A stretch of 64,000 nucleotides of DNA from contig NZ_LFLZ01000001.1 of NCBI RefSeq assembly GCF_001189845.1, forward strand, positions 327,852 to 391,851, written 5' to 3'. Positions within the stretch are counted from its first letter, which is position 1. Each line of letters opens with the position of its first letter. Below are positions 51,337-60,833 of this stretch, piece by piece. The stretch is from Bradyrhizobium tropiciagri (lineage in GTDB: Bacteria; Pseudomonadota; Alphaproteobacteria; Rhizobiales; Xanthobacteraceae). Both the position numbers and the translations under genes were made by a program. The notes under the pieces were generated by a model. The model did no database searches, was not told the origin of the DNA, and saw only the letters and a program-made list of their open reading frames with translations.

Positions 51337-52557
51337 ATGAAGAACACGATTTCTGCGCTTCTGCTCGGCACCGCGATCGCGCTCAGCGTCGCGAGCATTG
51401 CCTCCGCCGACGACAAGGTCGTCAAGATCGGCGTGTTGTCGGATCAGTCCGGCCTCTACGCGGACCTCGCGGGTCCCGGCTCGACGCTGGCGGCCCAGAT
51501 GGCGATCGAGGATTCCGGCCTCAAGGCCAAGGGCTGGACCATCGACCTGATCTCCGGCGATCACCAGAACAAGCCCGATATCGGCACCACCATTGCCCGC
51601 CAGTGGTTCGACGTCGACAAGGTCGACACCGTCGTCGACGTGCCGAATTCCGGCGTCGCGCTCGCGGTCAACAACGTCGTCAAGGAGAAGAACGGCGTCT
51701 ACATCAATTCGGGCGCTGCGACCTCGGACCTCACCAACGCGCAGTGCTCGCCGAACACCGTGCACTGGACTTACGACACCTATATGCTCGCGCACGCCAC
51801 CGGCCAGGCGCTGGTGAAGGCGGGCGGGGACACCTGGTTCTTCCTGACTGCAGACTACGCGTTCGGCGCGGCGCTGGAGCGTGATACCACCGCGGTTGTC
51901 ACCGCCAATGGCGGCAAGGTGGTCGGCGGCGTCAAGCATCCGCTCAACACCGCGGACTTCTCCTCGTTCCTCCTGCAGGCGCAGGCCTCCAAGGCCAAGA
52001 TCATCGGCCTTGCCAATGCCGGCGGCGACACCACCAACTCGATCAAGCAGGCGGCCGAGTTCGGCATCGTCAAGGGCGGCCAGAAGCTCGCCGCGCTCTT
52101 GCTGTTCCTCACCGACGTCAAGGCGATCGGCCTCGAGACCGCGCAGGGCCTGAACTTCACCGAGACGTTCTACTGGGACCTCAACGACAACACCCGGGCG
52201 TTCTCGAAGCGCTTCTCGGCGCGGATGAAGAACAGCGCGCCCCCGACCATGGTGCAGGCCGGCGTCTATGCGGGGCTGATGCATTACTTCAAGGCGCTGG
52301 AAGCGCTCGGCGGCAATCCGCATGACGGCGCCAAGGTGGTCGCGAAGATGAAGACGATCCCGACCGACGATCCGCTGTTCGGCAAGGGCGAGGTCGAGGC
52401 CAACGGCCGCGTCACGCACGACGCCTATCTGTTCGAGGTGAAGAAGCCCTCGGAGTCCAAGGGACCGTGGGACTTCTACAAGCTGGTCGGCACCGTGCCG
52501 GGGAACCAGGCCTTCACGCCGCTCGACAAGAGCACCTGCGCGCTTCTGAAGAAGTGA
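51337..52557 (+). CDS. livK: ABC transporter substrate-binding protein, LivK-like
   Basis: 406 residues. Signal peptide 1-24 (ALSVASIASADD). Type I periplasmic binding fold: VVKIGVLSDQSGLYADLAGP, LKAKGWTIDLISGDHQNKPD. The pocket (NSGAATSDLTNAQCSPNTVHW) suggests an amide or amino-acid ligand rather than only Leu/Ile/Val. Located between the ATPases and the permeases; a stem-loop follows it. Confidence 0.9.
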   Translation: MKNTISALLLGTAIALSVASIASADDKVVKIGVLSDQSGLYADLAGPGSTLAAQMAIEDSGLKAKGWTIDLISGDHQNKPDIGTTIARQWFDVDKVDTVVDVPNSGVALAVNNVVKEKNGVYINSGAATSDLTNAQCSPNTVHWTYDTYMLAHATGQALVKAGGDTWFFLTADYAFGAALERDTTAVVTANGGKVVGGVKHPLNTADFSSFLLQAQASKAKIIGLANAGGDTTNSIKQAAEFGIVKGGQKLAALLLFLTDVKAIGLETAQGLNFTETFYWDLNDNTRAFSKRFSARMKNSAPPTMVQAGVYAGLMHYFKALEALGGNPHDGAKVVAKMKTIPTDDPLFGKGEVEANGRVTHDAYLFEVKKPSESKGPWDFYKLVGTVPGNQAFTPLDKSTCALLKK

Positions 52558-52564
52558 CGATCAT

Positions 52565-52593
52565 GCCCGCCGCCGCGCGCGTGGCCGGCGGGC
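52565..52593 (+). promoter_or_regulatory. Stem-loop between livK and livH
   Basis: GCCCGCCG and CGGCGGGC form an eight-bp GC stem with a 13-base loop, without a T-run. In transport operons such a hairpin commonly protects the binding-protein message and lowers downstream expression. Confidence 0.55.
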
Positions 52594-52620
52594 TTCATCT
52601 ATCCAGCGAAAGCTCATTCG

Positions 52621-53484
52621 ATGCAGGCTCTCTACGCACAGCTTCTGGTGGGACTGATCAACGGCTCGTTCTACGCGCTGCTCAGTCTGGGGCTCGCCGT
52701 CATCTTCGGCATGCTCAACATCATCAATTTCGCGCACGGCGCGCTCTACATGATGGGCGCCTTCGTGGCGTATTTCCTGCTCAATCTGGGCGGCATCAAC
52801 TACTGGTGGGCGCTGCTCATCGCACCTGTCATCGTCGGCATCTTCGGCATGATCCTCGAACGGACCATGCTGCAATGGCTGGCCGGGCTCGACCATCTCT
52901 ACGGACTGCTGCTGACGTTCGGCATCGCGCTGATCGTGCAGGGCGTGTTCCAGAACTATTTCGGCTCCTCCGGCCTGCCTTACTCAATCCCGGATCAGCT
53001 CAAGGGCGGCGTCAACCTTGGCTTCATGTTCCTGCCGATCTATCGCGGCTGGGTCGTGATCTTCTCGCTGGTGGTGTGCCTTGCCACCTGGTTCCTGATC
53101 GAGAAGACGCAGCTCGGCGCTTACTTGCGCGCCGCCACCGAGAATCCGACGCTGGTACGCGCCTTCGGCATCAACGTGCCGCGCATGATCACGCTGACCT
53201 ACGGGCTCGGCGTCGGCCTTGCCGCGCTTGCCGGCGTGCTGTCGGCGCCGATCAACCAGGTCCGCCCGCTGATGGGCGCCGATCTCATCATCGTGGTGTT
53301 CGCGGTGGTCGTGATCGGCGGCATGGGCTCGATCATGGGCTCGATCATCACCGGCTTCGCGCTCGGCGTGATCGAGGGACTGACCAAGTATTTTTATCCC
53401 GAAGCCTCCAACACCGTGGTGTTTGTCCTGATGGTGGTGGTGTTGCTGGTGAAGCCAACGGGACTGACGGGACGGGCGGCCTGA
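52621..53484 (+). CDS. livH: Branched-chain amino-acid/amide ABC permease LivH
   Basis: 287 residues, eight to nine transmembrane segments. LivH signatures: LINGSFYALLSLGLAVIFGMLNIINFAHGALYMMGAF and LRAATENPTLVRAFGINVPRM (the coupling loop), VFAVVVIGGMGSIMGSIITG. Forms the inner-membrane channel with LivM, one base downstream. Confidence 0.92.
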   Translation: MQALYAQLLVGLINGSFYALLSLGLAVIFGMLNIINFAHGALYMMGAFVAYFLLNLGGINYWWALLIAPVIVGIFGMILERTMLQWLAGLDHLYGLLLTFGIALIVQGVFQNYFGSSGLPYSIPDQLKGGVNLGFMFLPIYRGWVVIFSLVVCLATWFLIEKTQLGAYLRAATENPTLVRAFGINVPRMITLTYGLGVGLAALAGVLSAPINQVRPLMGADLIIVVFAVVVIGGMGSIMGSIITGFALGVIEGLTKYFYPEASNTVVFVLMVVVLLVKPTGLTGRAA

Positions 53485-53485
53485 T

Positions 53486-54454
53486 ATGTCAGCATTGACC
53501 GACGATACACTTCCGATGACGCCGCGCGCGATGCGCGACGAGATGATCGTATTCGCCGTGATGGCGGCGCTGCTGGCGGTGGTGCCGTTCACGGGGATCT
53601 ATCCGTTCTTCGTGATGCAGGCGCTGTGCTTTGCGCTGCTCGCCTGCGCCTTCAACCTGCTGATCGGCTATGGCGGCCTGCTGTCGTTCGGCCACGCCAT
53701 GTTCCTCGGCACCGCCGGCTACGTTTCGGCGCATGCGCTGAAGGTGTGGGGGCTGCCGCCGGAGCTCGGCATCGTGGTCGGCACCGCCGCGGCGGCCCTG
53801 CTCGGCCTCGCCACCGGCTACATCTCGATCAAGCGGCAGGGCATCTACTTCTCGATGATCACGCTGGCGCTGTCGCAGCTGCTCTACTTCCTCTATCTGC
53901 AGGCGCCGTTCACCCACGGCGAAGACGGCATCCAGGGCATCCCGCAGGGCCATCTGTTCGGGATCTTCGATCTCTCGAAACCGTTGGTGCTCTATTACGT
54001 CGTGCTGGCCGGCTTCCTCGCCGGCTTCCTCTTGATCTACCGCACCATCAACTCGCCGTTCGGCGAGGTACTGAAGTCGATCCGCGAGAACGAGCCGCGC
54101 GCGATCTCGCTCGGCTACAAGACCGACCAATACAAGCTGCTGGCCTTCATCCTGTCGGGCACGCTGGCGGGCTTTGCCGGCTCGCTCAAGGTGTTCGTGG
54201 CGCAGAACGCTTCGCTGACCGACGTGCACTGGTCGATGTCCGGTGAGATCGTGCTGATGACGCTGGTCGGCGGCCTCGGCACCATCTTCGGCCCGGTGGT
54301 CGGCGCATTCGTGATCATCGCCATGCAGCAGTATCTCGCTGGTTTCGGCCAGTGGGTGACGGTGATCCAGGGCGTGATCTTCGTGTCCTGCGTGCTGCTG
54401 TTCCGGCGCGGCCTGGTGGGTGAGCTGGCTCACCTGCTGCGGCGGTCGCTGTAG
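53486..54454 (+). CDS. livM: Branched-chain amino-acid/amide ABC permease LivM
   Basis: 322 residues, about nine transmembrane segments. LivM features: ALLACAFNLLIGYGGLLSFGHAMFLGTAGYV, the coupling loop KSIRENEPRAISLGYKTDQYKLLAFILSG, and EIVLMTLVGGLGTIFGPVVGA. Last gene of the operon. Confidence 0.92.
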   Translation: MSALTDDTLPMTPRAMRDEMIVFAVMAALLAVVPFTGIYPFFVMQALCFALLACAFNLLIGYGGLLSFGHAMFLGTAGYVSAHALKVWGLPPELGIVVGTAAAALLGLATGYISIKRQGIYFSMITLALSQLLYFLYLQAPFTHGEDGIQGIPQGHLFGIFDLSKPLVLYYVVLAGFLAGFLLIYRTINSPFGEVLKSIRENEPRAISLGYKTDQYKLLAFILSGTLAGFAGSLKVFVAQNASLTDVHWSMSGEIVLMTLVGGLGTIFGPVVGAFVIIAMQQYLAGFGQWVTVIQGVIFVSCVLLFRRGLVGELAHLLRRSL

Positions 54455-54601
54455 GGCAGGGGCCCCGCGGCTTGTCTCCGACATAGCAGTGGATGACCGC
54501 CCGTTCGGGCGGCCAAGCTGCTGCGCATTCAGCGCAATTTGTTCTATGACAGTTTTGTGATGGTCGCTAAAAGGGCCGTCCCGAAACGATGGAACTGAGA
54601 C

Positions 54602-55246
54602 ATGCTGCGCTGGTTTCGCGCCTTTCTGCCCAAGGAAGAGCGATTTTTCGACCTGTTCGCCCGCCACGCCCAGACTTCCGTGCAGTGCGCGAAGGCCTTG
54701 CAGGACATGCTGAGGGGGGGCGAGGAGACCCCGGTCTTCTGCCAGCGCGTCAATCAGTTCGAGAACGACGCCGATAGCGTCACCCGCGAGGTGCTGACCG
54801 CGGTTCGCCGCACCTTCATCACTCCGTTCGACCGCGGCGACATCAAGAACCTGATCACCGCGATGGACGACGCGGTCGACCAGATGCAAGCGACCGCAAA
54901 GGCGGTGATGCTGTTCGAGGTGCGCGAGTTCGAGCCGCCGATGCGCGAGATGGGTGGCCTGATCGTCGAATGCGCCAATCTGGTCGGCCGCGCGCTGCCC
55001 CTGCTGCAGGCGATCGGCCAGAACGTCTCGATGCTGACCCAGATCACCGAAGAGCTGACCAAGCTCGAGGGCCGGGTCGACGATCTCCAGGACATCGGGC
55101 TCAAGGAGCTGTTCCTGAAGCATCGCGACGCCAACACGATGGACTTCATCGTCGGCGCGGAGATCTACGATCACCTCGAGAAAGTGGCCGACCGTTTCGA
55201 CGACGTCGCCAACGAGATCAACTCGATCGTGATCGAGCAGGTATGA
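54602..55246 (+). CDS. DUF47/PhoU-like accessory of Pit phosphate transporter
   Basis: 214 residues, all-helical (PhoU-like coiled bundles): QRVNQFENDADSVTREVLTAV and ITPFDRGDIKNLITAMDDAVDQMQ. DUF47 proteins are almost always next to pit and are thought to control it. Its TGA falls inside the palindromic repeat at 55245-55317, and pit follows 100 bases later. Confidence 0.9.
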   Translation: MLRWFRAFLPKEERFFDLFARHAQTSVQCAKALQDMLRGGEETPVFCQRVNQFENDADSVTREVLTAVRRTFITPFDRGDIKNLITAMDDAVDQMQATAKAVMLFEVREFEPPMREMGGLIVECANLVGRALPLLQAIGQNVSMLTQITEELTKLEGRVDDLQDIGLKELFLKHRDANTMDFIVGAEIYDHLEKVADRFDDVANEINSIVIEQV

Positions 55247-55317
55247 GCATGATTCGGAAAAGTGTGCAGCGGTTTTCCCTGCGACAAACGCGAAGCGTTT
55301 GCGCGGAGATCATGCTC
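55245..55317. repeat. Palindromic intergenic repeat between DUF47 and pit
   Basis: Outer arms GAGCATGAT and ATCATGCTC, with an inner hairpin CAAACGC-GAA-GCGTTTG. The sequence (GATTCGGAAAAGTGTGCAG) is of a class repeated many times in Bradyrhizobium genomes. It begins within the stop of DUF47 and may moderate read-through to pit. Confidence 0.75.
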
Positions 55318-55346
55318 AAAGAACAACAATAGAGCGGGGCCATCAC

Positions 55347-56351
55347 GTGGACGCCGCGCTGGGCCTTCCGGTTCTTACCATCCTGATCGCGGTCGCGCTG
55401 CTGTTCGACTTCCTGAACGGCCTGCATGATGCCGCCAACTCGATCGCGACCATCGTCTCGACCCGCGTGCTGCGGCCGCAATACGCGGTGTTCTGGGCGG
55501 CTTTCTTCAACTTCGTCGCCTTCGCGGTGTTCGGCCTGCATGTTGCCAACACGATCGGCACCGGGATCATCGATCCGTCGGTGGTGGATGCGACCGTGAT
55601 CTTCGCCGCGCTGGTCGGCGCGATCGCCTGGAACGTGATCACCTGGGCGCTGGGCATTCCCTCGTCGAGCTCGCACGCCCTGATCGGCGGCCTGGTCGGC
55701 GCCGGCATGGCGAAGGCAGGCATTTCGGCTGCGGTGTGGAGCGGGCTCACCAAGACCTTGCTCGCGATCGTGCTGTCGCCGCTGGTCGGCTTTCTCTTGG
55801 CGCTGGTGCTGGTTGCGATCGTGTCCTGGCTCTCAGTGCGCTCGACGCCATTCGCGGTCGATCGCGCCTTCCGCATCCTGCAATTCGCCTCGGCGTCGCT
55901 CTATTCGCTCGGCCATGGCGGCAATGATGCGCAGAAGACCATGGGCATCATCGGCGTGCTGCTCTACTCGCAGGGCCATCTCGGCGACACCTTCGAGATC
56001 CCGTTCTGGGTCGTGCTGGCCTGCCAGAGCGCGATGGCGCTGGGCACGCTGATGGGGGGCTGGCGGATCGTCCGCACCATGGGACTGCGGATCACCAAGC
56101 TGACGCCGATGCAGGGGTTCTGCGCCGAGACCGGCGGCGCCGTGACGCTGTTCTTGGCGACCTATCTCGGAGTTCCCGTATCGACCACCCATACCATCAC
56201 CGGCGCCATCGTCGGCGTCGGCGCCGCGCGGCGGCTCTCCGCCGTGCGCTGGAACGTGGCGAGCTCGATCGTCTATGCCTGGGTGATCACGATCCCGGCG
56301 TCGGCCGCGGTCGCCGCCGCGACCTATTGGGTTGTGCAGATTCTTAAGTAG
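55347..56351 (+). CDS. pit: Inorganic phosphate transporter PiT
   Basis: 334 residues from a GTG at 55347 (GAGCGGGG upstream). Two copies of the PiT signature: FDFLNGLHDAANSIATIVSTR and SLGHGGNDAQKTMGIIG, with SSSHALIGG and VSTTHTITGA. Ten or so transmembrane helices. Low-affinity metal-phosphate/H+ symport. Partner gene DUF47 upstream. Confidence 0.92.
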   Translation: MDAALGLPVLTILIAVALLFDFLNGLHDAANSIATIVSTRVLRPQYAVFWAAFFNFVAFAVFGLHVANTIGTGIIDPSVVDATVIFAALVGAIAWNVITWALGIPSSSSHALIGGLVGAGMAKAGISAAVWSGLTKTLLAIVLSPLVGFLLALVLVAIVSWLSVRSTPFAVDRAFRILQFASASLYSLGHGGNDAQKTMGIIGVLLYSQGHLGDTFEIPFWVVLACQSAMALGTLMGGWRIVRTMGLRITKLTPMQGFCAETGGAVTLFLATYLGVPVSTTHTITGAIVGVGAARRLSAVRWNVASSIVYAWVITIPASAAVAAATYWVVQILK

Positions 56352-56397
56352 CGTTTTCGAGCGAAGTGGGAGCCGGTTCGCGGCAAGAAAACGCGTC
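56350..56397. repeat. 48-base intergenic repeat, copy B
   Basis: Matches the reverse complement of 19100-19147 (common core GCGTTTTCGAGCGAAGTGG). It lies between the convergent pit and SMR genes and begins within the pit stop codon. Confidence 0.75.
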
Positions 56398-56411
56398 CCA
56401 AAAAGGAGTAA

Positions 56412-56726
56412 TCAGCCGACGAGCTTCAGCCCGACGATGCCGGACACGATCAGCCCGATGCTGGCAAGCCGCATCGCGGTCGCCGGTTCGCCGAGCAGGA
56501 TGATGCCGAGCGCCGCGGTGCCGACCGCGCCGATCCCGGTCCAGACCGCGTAGGCGGTTCCAATCGGCAGCGTCTTCAGCGCCAGGCCGAGCAGGATGAT
56601 GCTGCCGGCCATTGCGGCGAGCGTCAGCACCGACGGCACCAGCCGCGAGAAGCCCTCGGTGTATTTCAGCCCGATCGCCCAGCCGATCTCGAGCAGGCCA
56701 GCGGTGAACAGAATGGCCCAAGCCAT
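56412..56726 (-). CDS. SMR-family exporter, Gdx/SugE-like
   Basis: 104 residues from the ATG at 56726 (GGAGGG upstream). Four helices; the essential E13 in [16 protein letters not shown], and the WAxGLK motif typical of the guanidinium-exporter (Gdx, formerly SugE) branch. No guanidine riboswitch could be recognised in the short leader. Works as an antiparallel dimer in the inner membrane. Confidence 0.87.
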   Translation of the reverse strand: MAWAILFTAGLLEIGWAIGLKYTEGFSRLVPSVLTLAAMAGSIILLGLALKTLPIGTAYAVWTGIGAVGTAALGIILLGEPATAMRLASIGLIVSGIVGLKLVG

Positions 56727-56879
56727 CACGAACCCTCCAGATAAGGCAGGGTCGTCCCCGCGGGTGGTATGGTGAGAAGAAGGTCGTCCCTCGCGTCCCC
56801 ATATGGGGATGGTGCGGCCACGCCGCATTGCGACAAATCGCCCTTGATTGCGCCCGTTTTCCCTGCCAAATGCCCCGCC

Positions 56880-58499
56880 ATGTCCGACATCTCAGTTTCA
56901 GCCGAATCGCCGTCCCGCTCGCCGCTTTCCGAGGAAGTGGCGCGCCGGCGCACCTTTGCGATCATCTCGCACCCGGACGCCGGCAAGACCACGCTGACGG
57001 AAAAGCTGCTGCTGTTCGGCGGCGCCATCAATCTCGCGGGCCAGGTCAAGGCCAAGGGCGAGCGGCGCAACACGCGTTCGGACTGGATGAAGATCGAGCG
57101 CGAGCGTGGCATCTCGGTCGTGACCTCGGTGATGACCTTCGAGTTCAACGAGCTCGTGTTCAACCTGCTGGACACGCCGGGCCACGAGGACTTCTCGGAA
57201 GACACCTATCGCACGCTGACCGCGGTCGACTCCGCCGTCATGGTGATCGACGCCGCCAAGGGCATCGAGGCGCGCACCCGAAAACTGTTCGAGGTGTGCC
57301 GGCTGCGCGACATCCCGATCATCACCTTCATCAACAAGATGGATCGCGAGAGCCGCGATACGTTTGAGCTTCTGGACGAGATCGAGAAGACGCTGGCGCT
57401 CGACACCACGCCGATGACCTGGCCGGTCGGCCGCGGCCGCGACTTCCTCGGCACCTATGACGTCGTCAATGGCGGCGTGCGGCTGCTCGAGGGCGGCGGC
57501 GCCAAGACCGGCGCCACCGAGCAGATCGACATCGCCGATCTCGGCAGGCGCAACCCCAATCTCGACGTCGCCGAGGTCAAGGACGAGCTCGCGCTGGCGT
57601 CGGAAGCCTGCAAGCCGTTCGAGCTCGCGGCGTTCCGCGAGGGCCATCTGACGCCGGTCTATTTCGGCAGCGCGCTGCGCAATTTCGGCGTCGGCGACTT
57701 GCTCGAAGGTCTCGGCAAGTTCGCGCCGGCGCCGCGCGCGCAGGATTCCGATCTGCGCAAGGTCGAAGCGGCGGAGCCGCGGATGAGCGCGTTCGTGTTC
57801 AAGATCCAGGCCAACATGGATCCGAACCATCGCGACCGCATCGCCTTCGCCCGGCTGTGCTCGGGCAAGCTCAGCCGCGGTATGAAGGCCAAGCTGGTGC
57901 GCACCGGCAAGAACATGAGCCTGTCGAGCCCGCAATTCTTCTTCGCGCAGGACCGCTCGGTGGCCGACGAGGCCTTTGCCGGCGACGTTGTCGGCATTCC
58001 CAATCACGGCACCTTGCGGATCGGCGATACGCTCACCGAGGGTGAGGATCTGACCTTCGTCGGCGTGCCGAGCTTTGCGCCGGAAATCGTCCGCCGCGTT
58101 CGCCTCACCGATGCGATGAAGGCGAAGAAGCTCAAGGAAGCCTTGCAGCAGATGTCGGAGGAGGGCGTCGTGCAGGTGTTCCGCCCGCGCGACGGCGCAC
58201 CGGCGCTGGTCGGCGTGGTCGGCCCGCTGCAGCTCGACGTGCTGAAGGCGCGGCTCGACGCTGAATACTCGCTGCCGGTCGAGTTCGAGGTCTCTGAATT
58301 CTCGCTGGCGCGCTGGATCTCTTCCGACGATCGCAAGGCGCTCGACGCTTTCATCGCCGCCAACAATTCCGGCATCGCCGACGACGTCGACGGCGATCCG
58401 GTGTTCATGGCCAAGAACGAGTTCTATCTCGGCTACACCCGCGAGCGCGCCGAGGGCATCACCTTCTCCAACGTCAAGGACGTCAAGAAGAAGGCGTAG
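56880..58499 (+). CDS. prfC: Peptide chain release factor 3
   Basis: 539 residues from the ATG at 56880. GTPase motifs: G1 [14 protein letters not shown]2/switch [13 protein letters not shown]3 [12 protein letters not shown]4 NKMD. Domain 2 around 300-390 and the RF3-specific C-terminal domain ([36 protein letters not shown]). Recycles RF1/RF2 after termination. Monocistronic. Confidence 0.95.
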   Translation: MSDISVSAESPSRSPLSEEVARRRTFAIISHPDAGKTTLTEKLLLFGGAINLAGQVKAKGERRNTRSDWMKIERERGISVVTSVMTFEFNELVFNLLDTPGHEDFSEDTYRTLTAVDSAVMVIDAAKGIEARTRKLFEVCRLRDIPIITFINKMDRESRDTFELLDEIEKTLALDTTPMTWPVGRGRDFLGTYDVVNGGVRLLEGGGAKTGATEQIDIADLGRRNPNLDVAEVKDELALASEACKPFELAAFREGHLTPVYFGSALRNFGVGDLLEGLGKFAPAPRAQDSDLRKVEAAEPRMSAFVFKIQANMDPNHRDRIAFARLCSGKLSRGMKAKLVRTGKNMSLSSPQFFFAQDRSVADEAFAGDVVGIPNHGTLRIGDTLTEGEDLTFVGVPSFAPEIVRRVRLTDAMKAKKLKEALQQMSEEGVVQVFRPRDGAPALVGVVGPLQLDVLKARLDAEYSLPVEFEVSEFSLARWISSDDRKALDAFIAANNSGIADDVDGDPVFMAKNEFYLGYTRERAEGITFSNVKDVKKKA

Positions 58500-58514
58500 T
58501 TGCCACATACTCAG

Positions 58515-58619
58515 TGTCGTCCCCCGGCTCGACCGGGGGACCCAGTACGCCGCGGCTTATCCGCTAATCACCGCTGTCTCTGGAATACTGGATCGTCCGG
58601 TCGAGCCGGGCCGATGACA
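58515..58619. repeat. Intergenic palindromic repeat after prfC
   Basis: Starts TGTCGTC and ends GATGACA. It contains the hairpin CCCCCGG-CTCGA-CCGGGGG (58521-58539) and the segment TACGCCGCGGCTTATCCGCT. The type is widespread between Bradyrhizobium genes and may end the prfC transcript. Confidence 0.7.
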
Positions 58620-58721
58620 GCGGGGGCGTGGCGAGAAAAGCGCGAGGACGTGAACCGGCCCCGCTTGCTCCGCTCCGGCCGCGGTACCATTTTCCCCGGA
58701 GCGCATCCCGGGTCCAACCGC

Positions 58722-59333
58722 ATGTTCCGACGCGTTGCCATCTGCCTCGCTTTTGCCGTGCTGGCCATCGGCCTTGCCGGCAGCGCCTTTGCGCGGCAGC
58801 GGCACCAGACGAACCCGGTGCCGTTCGCACACACGCCCTGCAGCGTGCTCGACAACGGGCCCTGCATCCCGTCCTACTGCAGTGTGCTCAATCACGGGCC
58901 GTGCCTGCCCGAAATCGATTATCCGTACGGCGAAAATCTCCAGCTTACGATCCTGACCGTGCCGCCCGAGGGGCAGGCCGAGAAGTATCGCAAGCCGGAT
59001 CATGATCTCGATACCATCGGCGATTTGTTCGCGGCGCTGCGAGCCTGCTGGGCGCCGCCGCCGCCCGACGATGCGCGCGAGGGCATGCAGATGTCGGTGC
59101 GCTTCAGCTTCAAGCGATCAGGCGAGATGATCGGCACGCCGCGCCTGACGTTTTCGACGCGGGGCATCCCGGCCGATACCCGCACCACCTACCTCAACGC
59201 GATCAATGCCTCGCTCGATGCCTGCCTGCCGCTGAAATTCACCGGTGGGTTGGGCGGCGCGCTCGCCGGCCGCCCGATCATGATCCGCTATGTCGACAAC
59301 CGCGAATTGGCCAAGCCGGCGGGTAATCCATGA
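58722..59333 (+). CDS. Secreted protein with TonB-like C-terminal region, unknown function
   Basis: 203 residues from the ATG at 58722; the ORF extends upstream through a genome repeat. Signal peptide 1-24 (LAIGLAGSAFAR). A Cys/Pro motif repeated twice in the mature N-terminus (CSVLDNGPCIP, CSVLNHGPCLP). The C-terminal half (LFAALRACWAPPPPDD, VRFSFKRSGEMIGTPRLTF, ASLDACLPLKF) resembles the TonB/TolA C-terminal fold. Periplasmic; role unknown. Confidence 0.6.
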   Translation: MFRRVAICLAFAVLAIGLAGSAFARQRHQTNPVPFAHTPCSVLDNGPCIPSYCSVLNHGPCLPEIDYPYGENLQLTILTVPPEGQAEKYRKPDHDLDTIGDLFAALRACWAPPPPDDAREGMQMSVRFSFKRSGEMIGTPRLTFSTRGIPADTRTTYLNAINASLDACLPLKFTGGLGGALAGRPIMIRYVDNRELAKPAGNP

Positions 59334-59414
59334 TCCGCCACCCGGCGTGACGGATTGCGTCCCGCCCGGCGAAGATGTTACGCGAAGGCATTAGTCGATC
59401 AGGGGAGGAACATC

Positions 59415-59999
59415 GTGGGACTGCTCGTCATGATCCTGGGTCTCGTGCTGTTCCTCGGCATCCACGTGCTGAGCAGCCTGCGCGACCTGCGCGGTAGTAT
59501 CGTCAATGCGATGGGCGAGGGCGCCTACAAGGGCGTCTATTCGCTGGTGTCGTTCGCCGGCCTCGGTCTGATCATCTGGGGTTTCGGCCACTACCGCGCG
59601 ACCGGATGGATCGACGTCTGGACGCCGCCGACCGCGTTCAAGCACGTCGCGGTGGCCTTGATGCTGCCCGCCGTCATCCTCGTCGTCGCCTCCTATATCC
59701 GCGGCCGGATCTACACCACGCTGAAGCACCCGATGCTGGCGGGCGTGAAGCTGTGGGCGTTCGCGCATCTGCTTGCCAATGGCGACCTCGGTTCGATCAT
59801 CCTGTTCGGCTCGTTTCTCGGCTGGGCGGTCTATGACCGCATCTCGCTGAAGCGCCGCGCGGATGCAGGCGCGCCGCCGATCCCGGTGGGCGGCCCGACC
59901 AACGACCTGATCGCGATCGCGGTCGGTGTCATCGCATATCTGGCGCTGGCGTTTGCGTTCCACCCGGTCGTGATCGGCGTGCCTGTCATGGGAGCCTGA
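59415..59999 (+). CDS. NnrU-family membrane protein
   Basis: 194 residues from a GTG at 59415 (GGGGAGGAA upstream). Six or so helices with the NnrU pattern: [62 protein letters not shown]. Homologous to the 15-cis-zeta-carotene isomerase/NnrU group linked to nitric-oxide reduction; the true role here is open. It ends two bases before panB. Confidence 0.87.
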   Translation: MGLLVMILGLVLFLGIHVLSSLRDLRGSIVNAMGEGAYKGVYSLVSFAGLGLIIWGFGHYRATGWIDVWTPPTAFKHVAVALMLPAVILVVASYIRGRIYTTLKHPMLAGVKLWAFAHLLANGDLGSIILFGSFLGWAVYDRISLKRRADAGAPPIPVGGPTNDLIAIAVGVIAYLALAFAFHPVVIGVPVMGA

Positions 60000-60001
60000 C
60001 A

Positions 60002-60823
60002 ATGTCTGTTCAATCCACCATCAAGCGCAAGACCGCGCCCGATCTGCGCGCCCGCAAGAACGGCGAACCGATCGTGATGCTGACGTCCTATCACGCGCAC
60101 ACCGCCGCGCTGGTCGACAAGCATTGCGACGCCATCCTGGTCGGCGATTCCCTCGGCAACGTCATGCACGGCTTCGAGACCACGGTGCCGGTCACTCTCG
60201 ACATGATGATCCTGCAGGGCCGCGCTGTCATGCGCGGCTCGCAGGCTGCGCTCGTCGTGGTGGACATGCCGTTCGGCTCCTATGAAGGCTCGAAGGAGCA
60301 GGCGTTTCAGTCCGCGGTGCGGATCATGAAGGAAACGCTGTGCGGCGCGGTCAAGCTCGAGGGCGGCGCGCGGATGGCCGAGACGGTCGCGTTCCTGTCC
60401 GAGCGCGGCATTCCCGTGATGGGCCATATCGGCCTGACGCCGCAGTCGATCAACACGCTCGGCTCGTTCCGCGCGCAGGGCCGCGAGGAAGACAGCTGGG
60501 CGCCGATCGAGAACGACGCCAGGGCGATCGCGGAAGCCGGCGCCTTCTCGATCGTGGTCGAGGCGGTCGCCGAGCCCTTGGCGCGCAAGATCACGCAATC
60601 GATCGGTGTCCCCACCATCGGCATCGGCGCAAGTGCTGCCTGCGACGGCCAGGTGCTGGTGCTGGAGGACATGCTCGGCCTGTCGCCGCGCGCGCCGAAA
60701 TTCGTGCGCCGCTATGGCAATCTCGGACCGATGATCGAGGAGGCGGTCGCGGGCTATGCGCGCGACGTGAAGAGCCGCGCCTTCCCGGGGCCGGAGCACG
60801 TCTACGGCATGAAGAAGAGCTGA
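60002..60823 (+). CDS. panB: 3-methyl-2-oxobutanoate hydroxymethyltransferase
   Basis: 273 residues. TIM-barrel Pan[34 protein letters not shown] with the metal Asp, [31 protein letters not shown] and [19 protein letters not shown]. First step of pantothenate (CoA) synthesis. panC is not adjacent. It lies between nnrU and an acyl-CoA synthetase with close spacing, probably one operon. Confidence 0.95.
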   Translation: MSVQSTIKRKTAPDLRARKNGEPIVMLTSYHAHTAALVDKHCDAILVGDSLGNVMHGFETTVPVTLDMMILQGRAVMRGSQAALVVVDMPFGSYEGSKEQAFQSAVRIMKETLCGAVKLEGGARMAETVAFLSERGIPVMGHIGLTPQSINTLGSFRAQGREEDSWAPIENDARAIAEAGAFSIVVEAVAEPLARKITQSIGVPTIGIGASAACDGQVLVLEDMLGLSPRAPKFVRRYGNLGPMIEEAVAGYARDVKSRAFPGPEHVYGMKKS

Positions 60824-60833
60824 CGAGGCGCGC

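Noticed and set aside
56726..56880. Guanidine riboswitch before the Gdx-like exporter
   Set aside because: No ykkC or mini-ykkC motifs were seen; only a short CCCCATATGGGG dyad.
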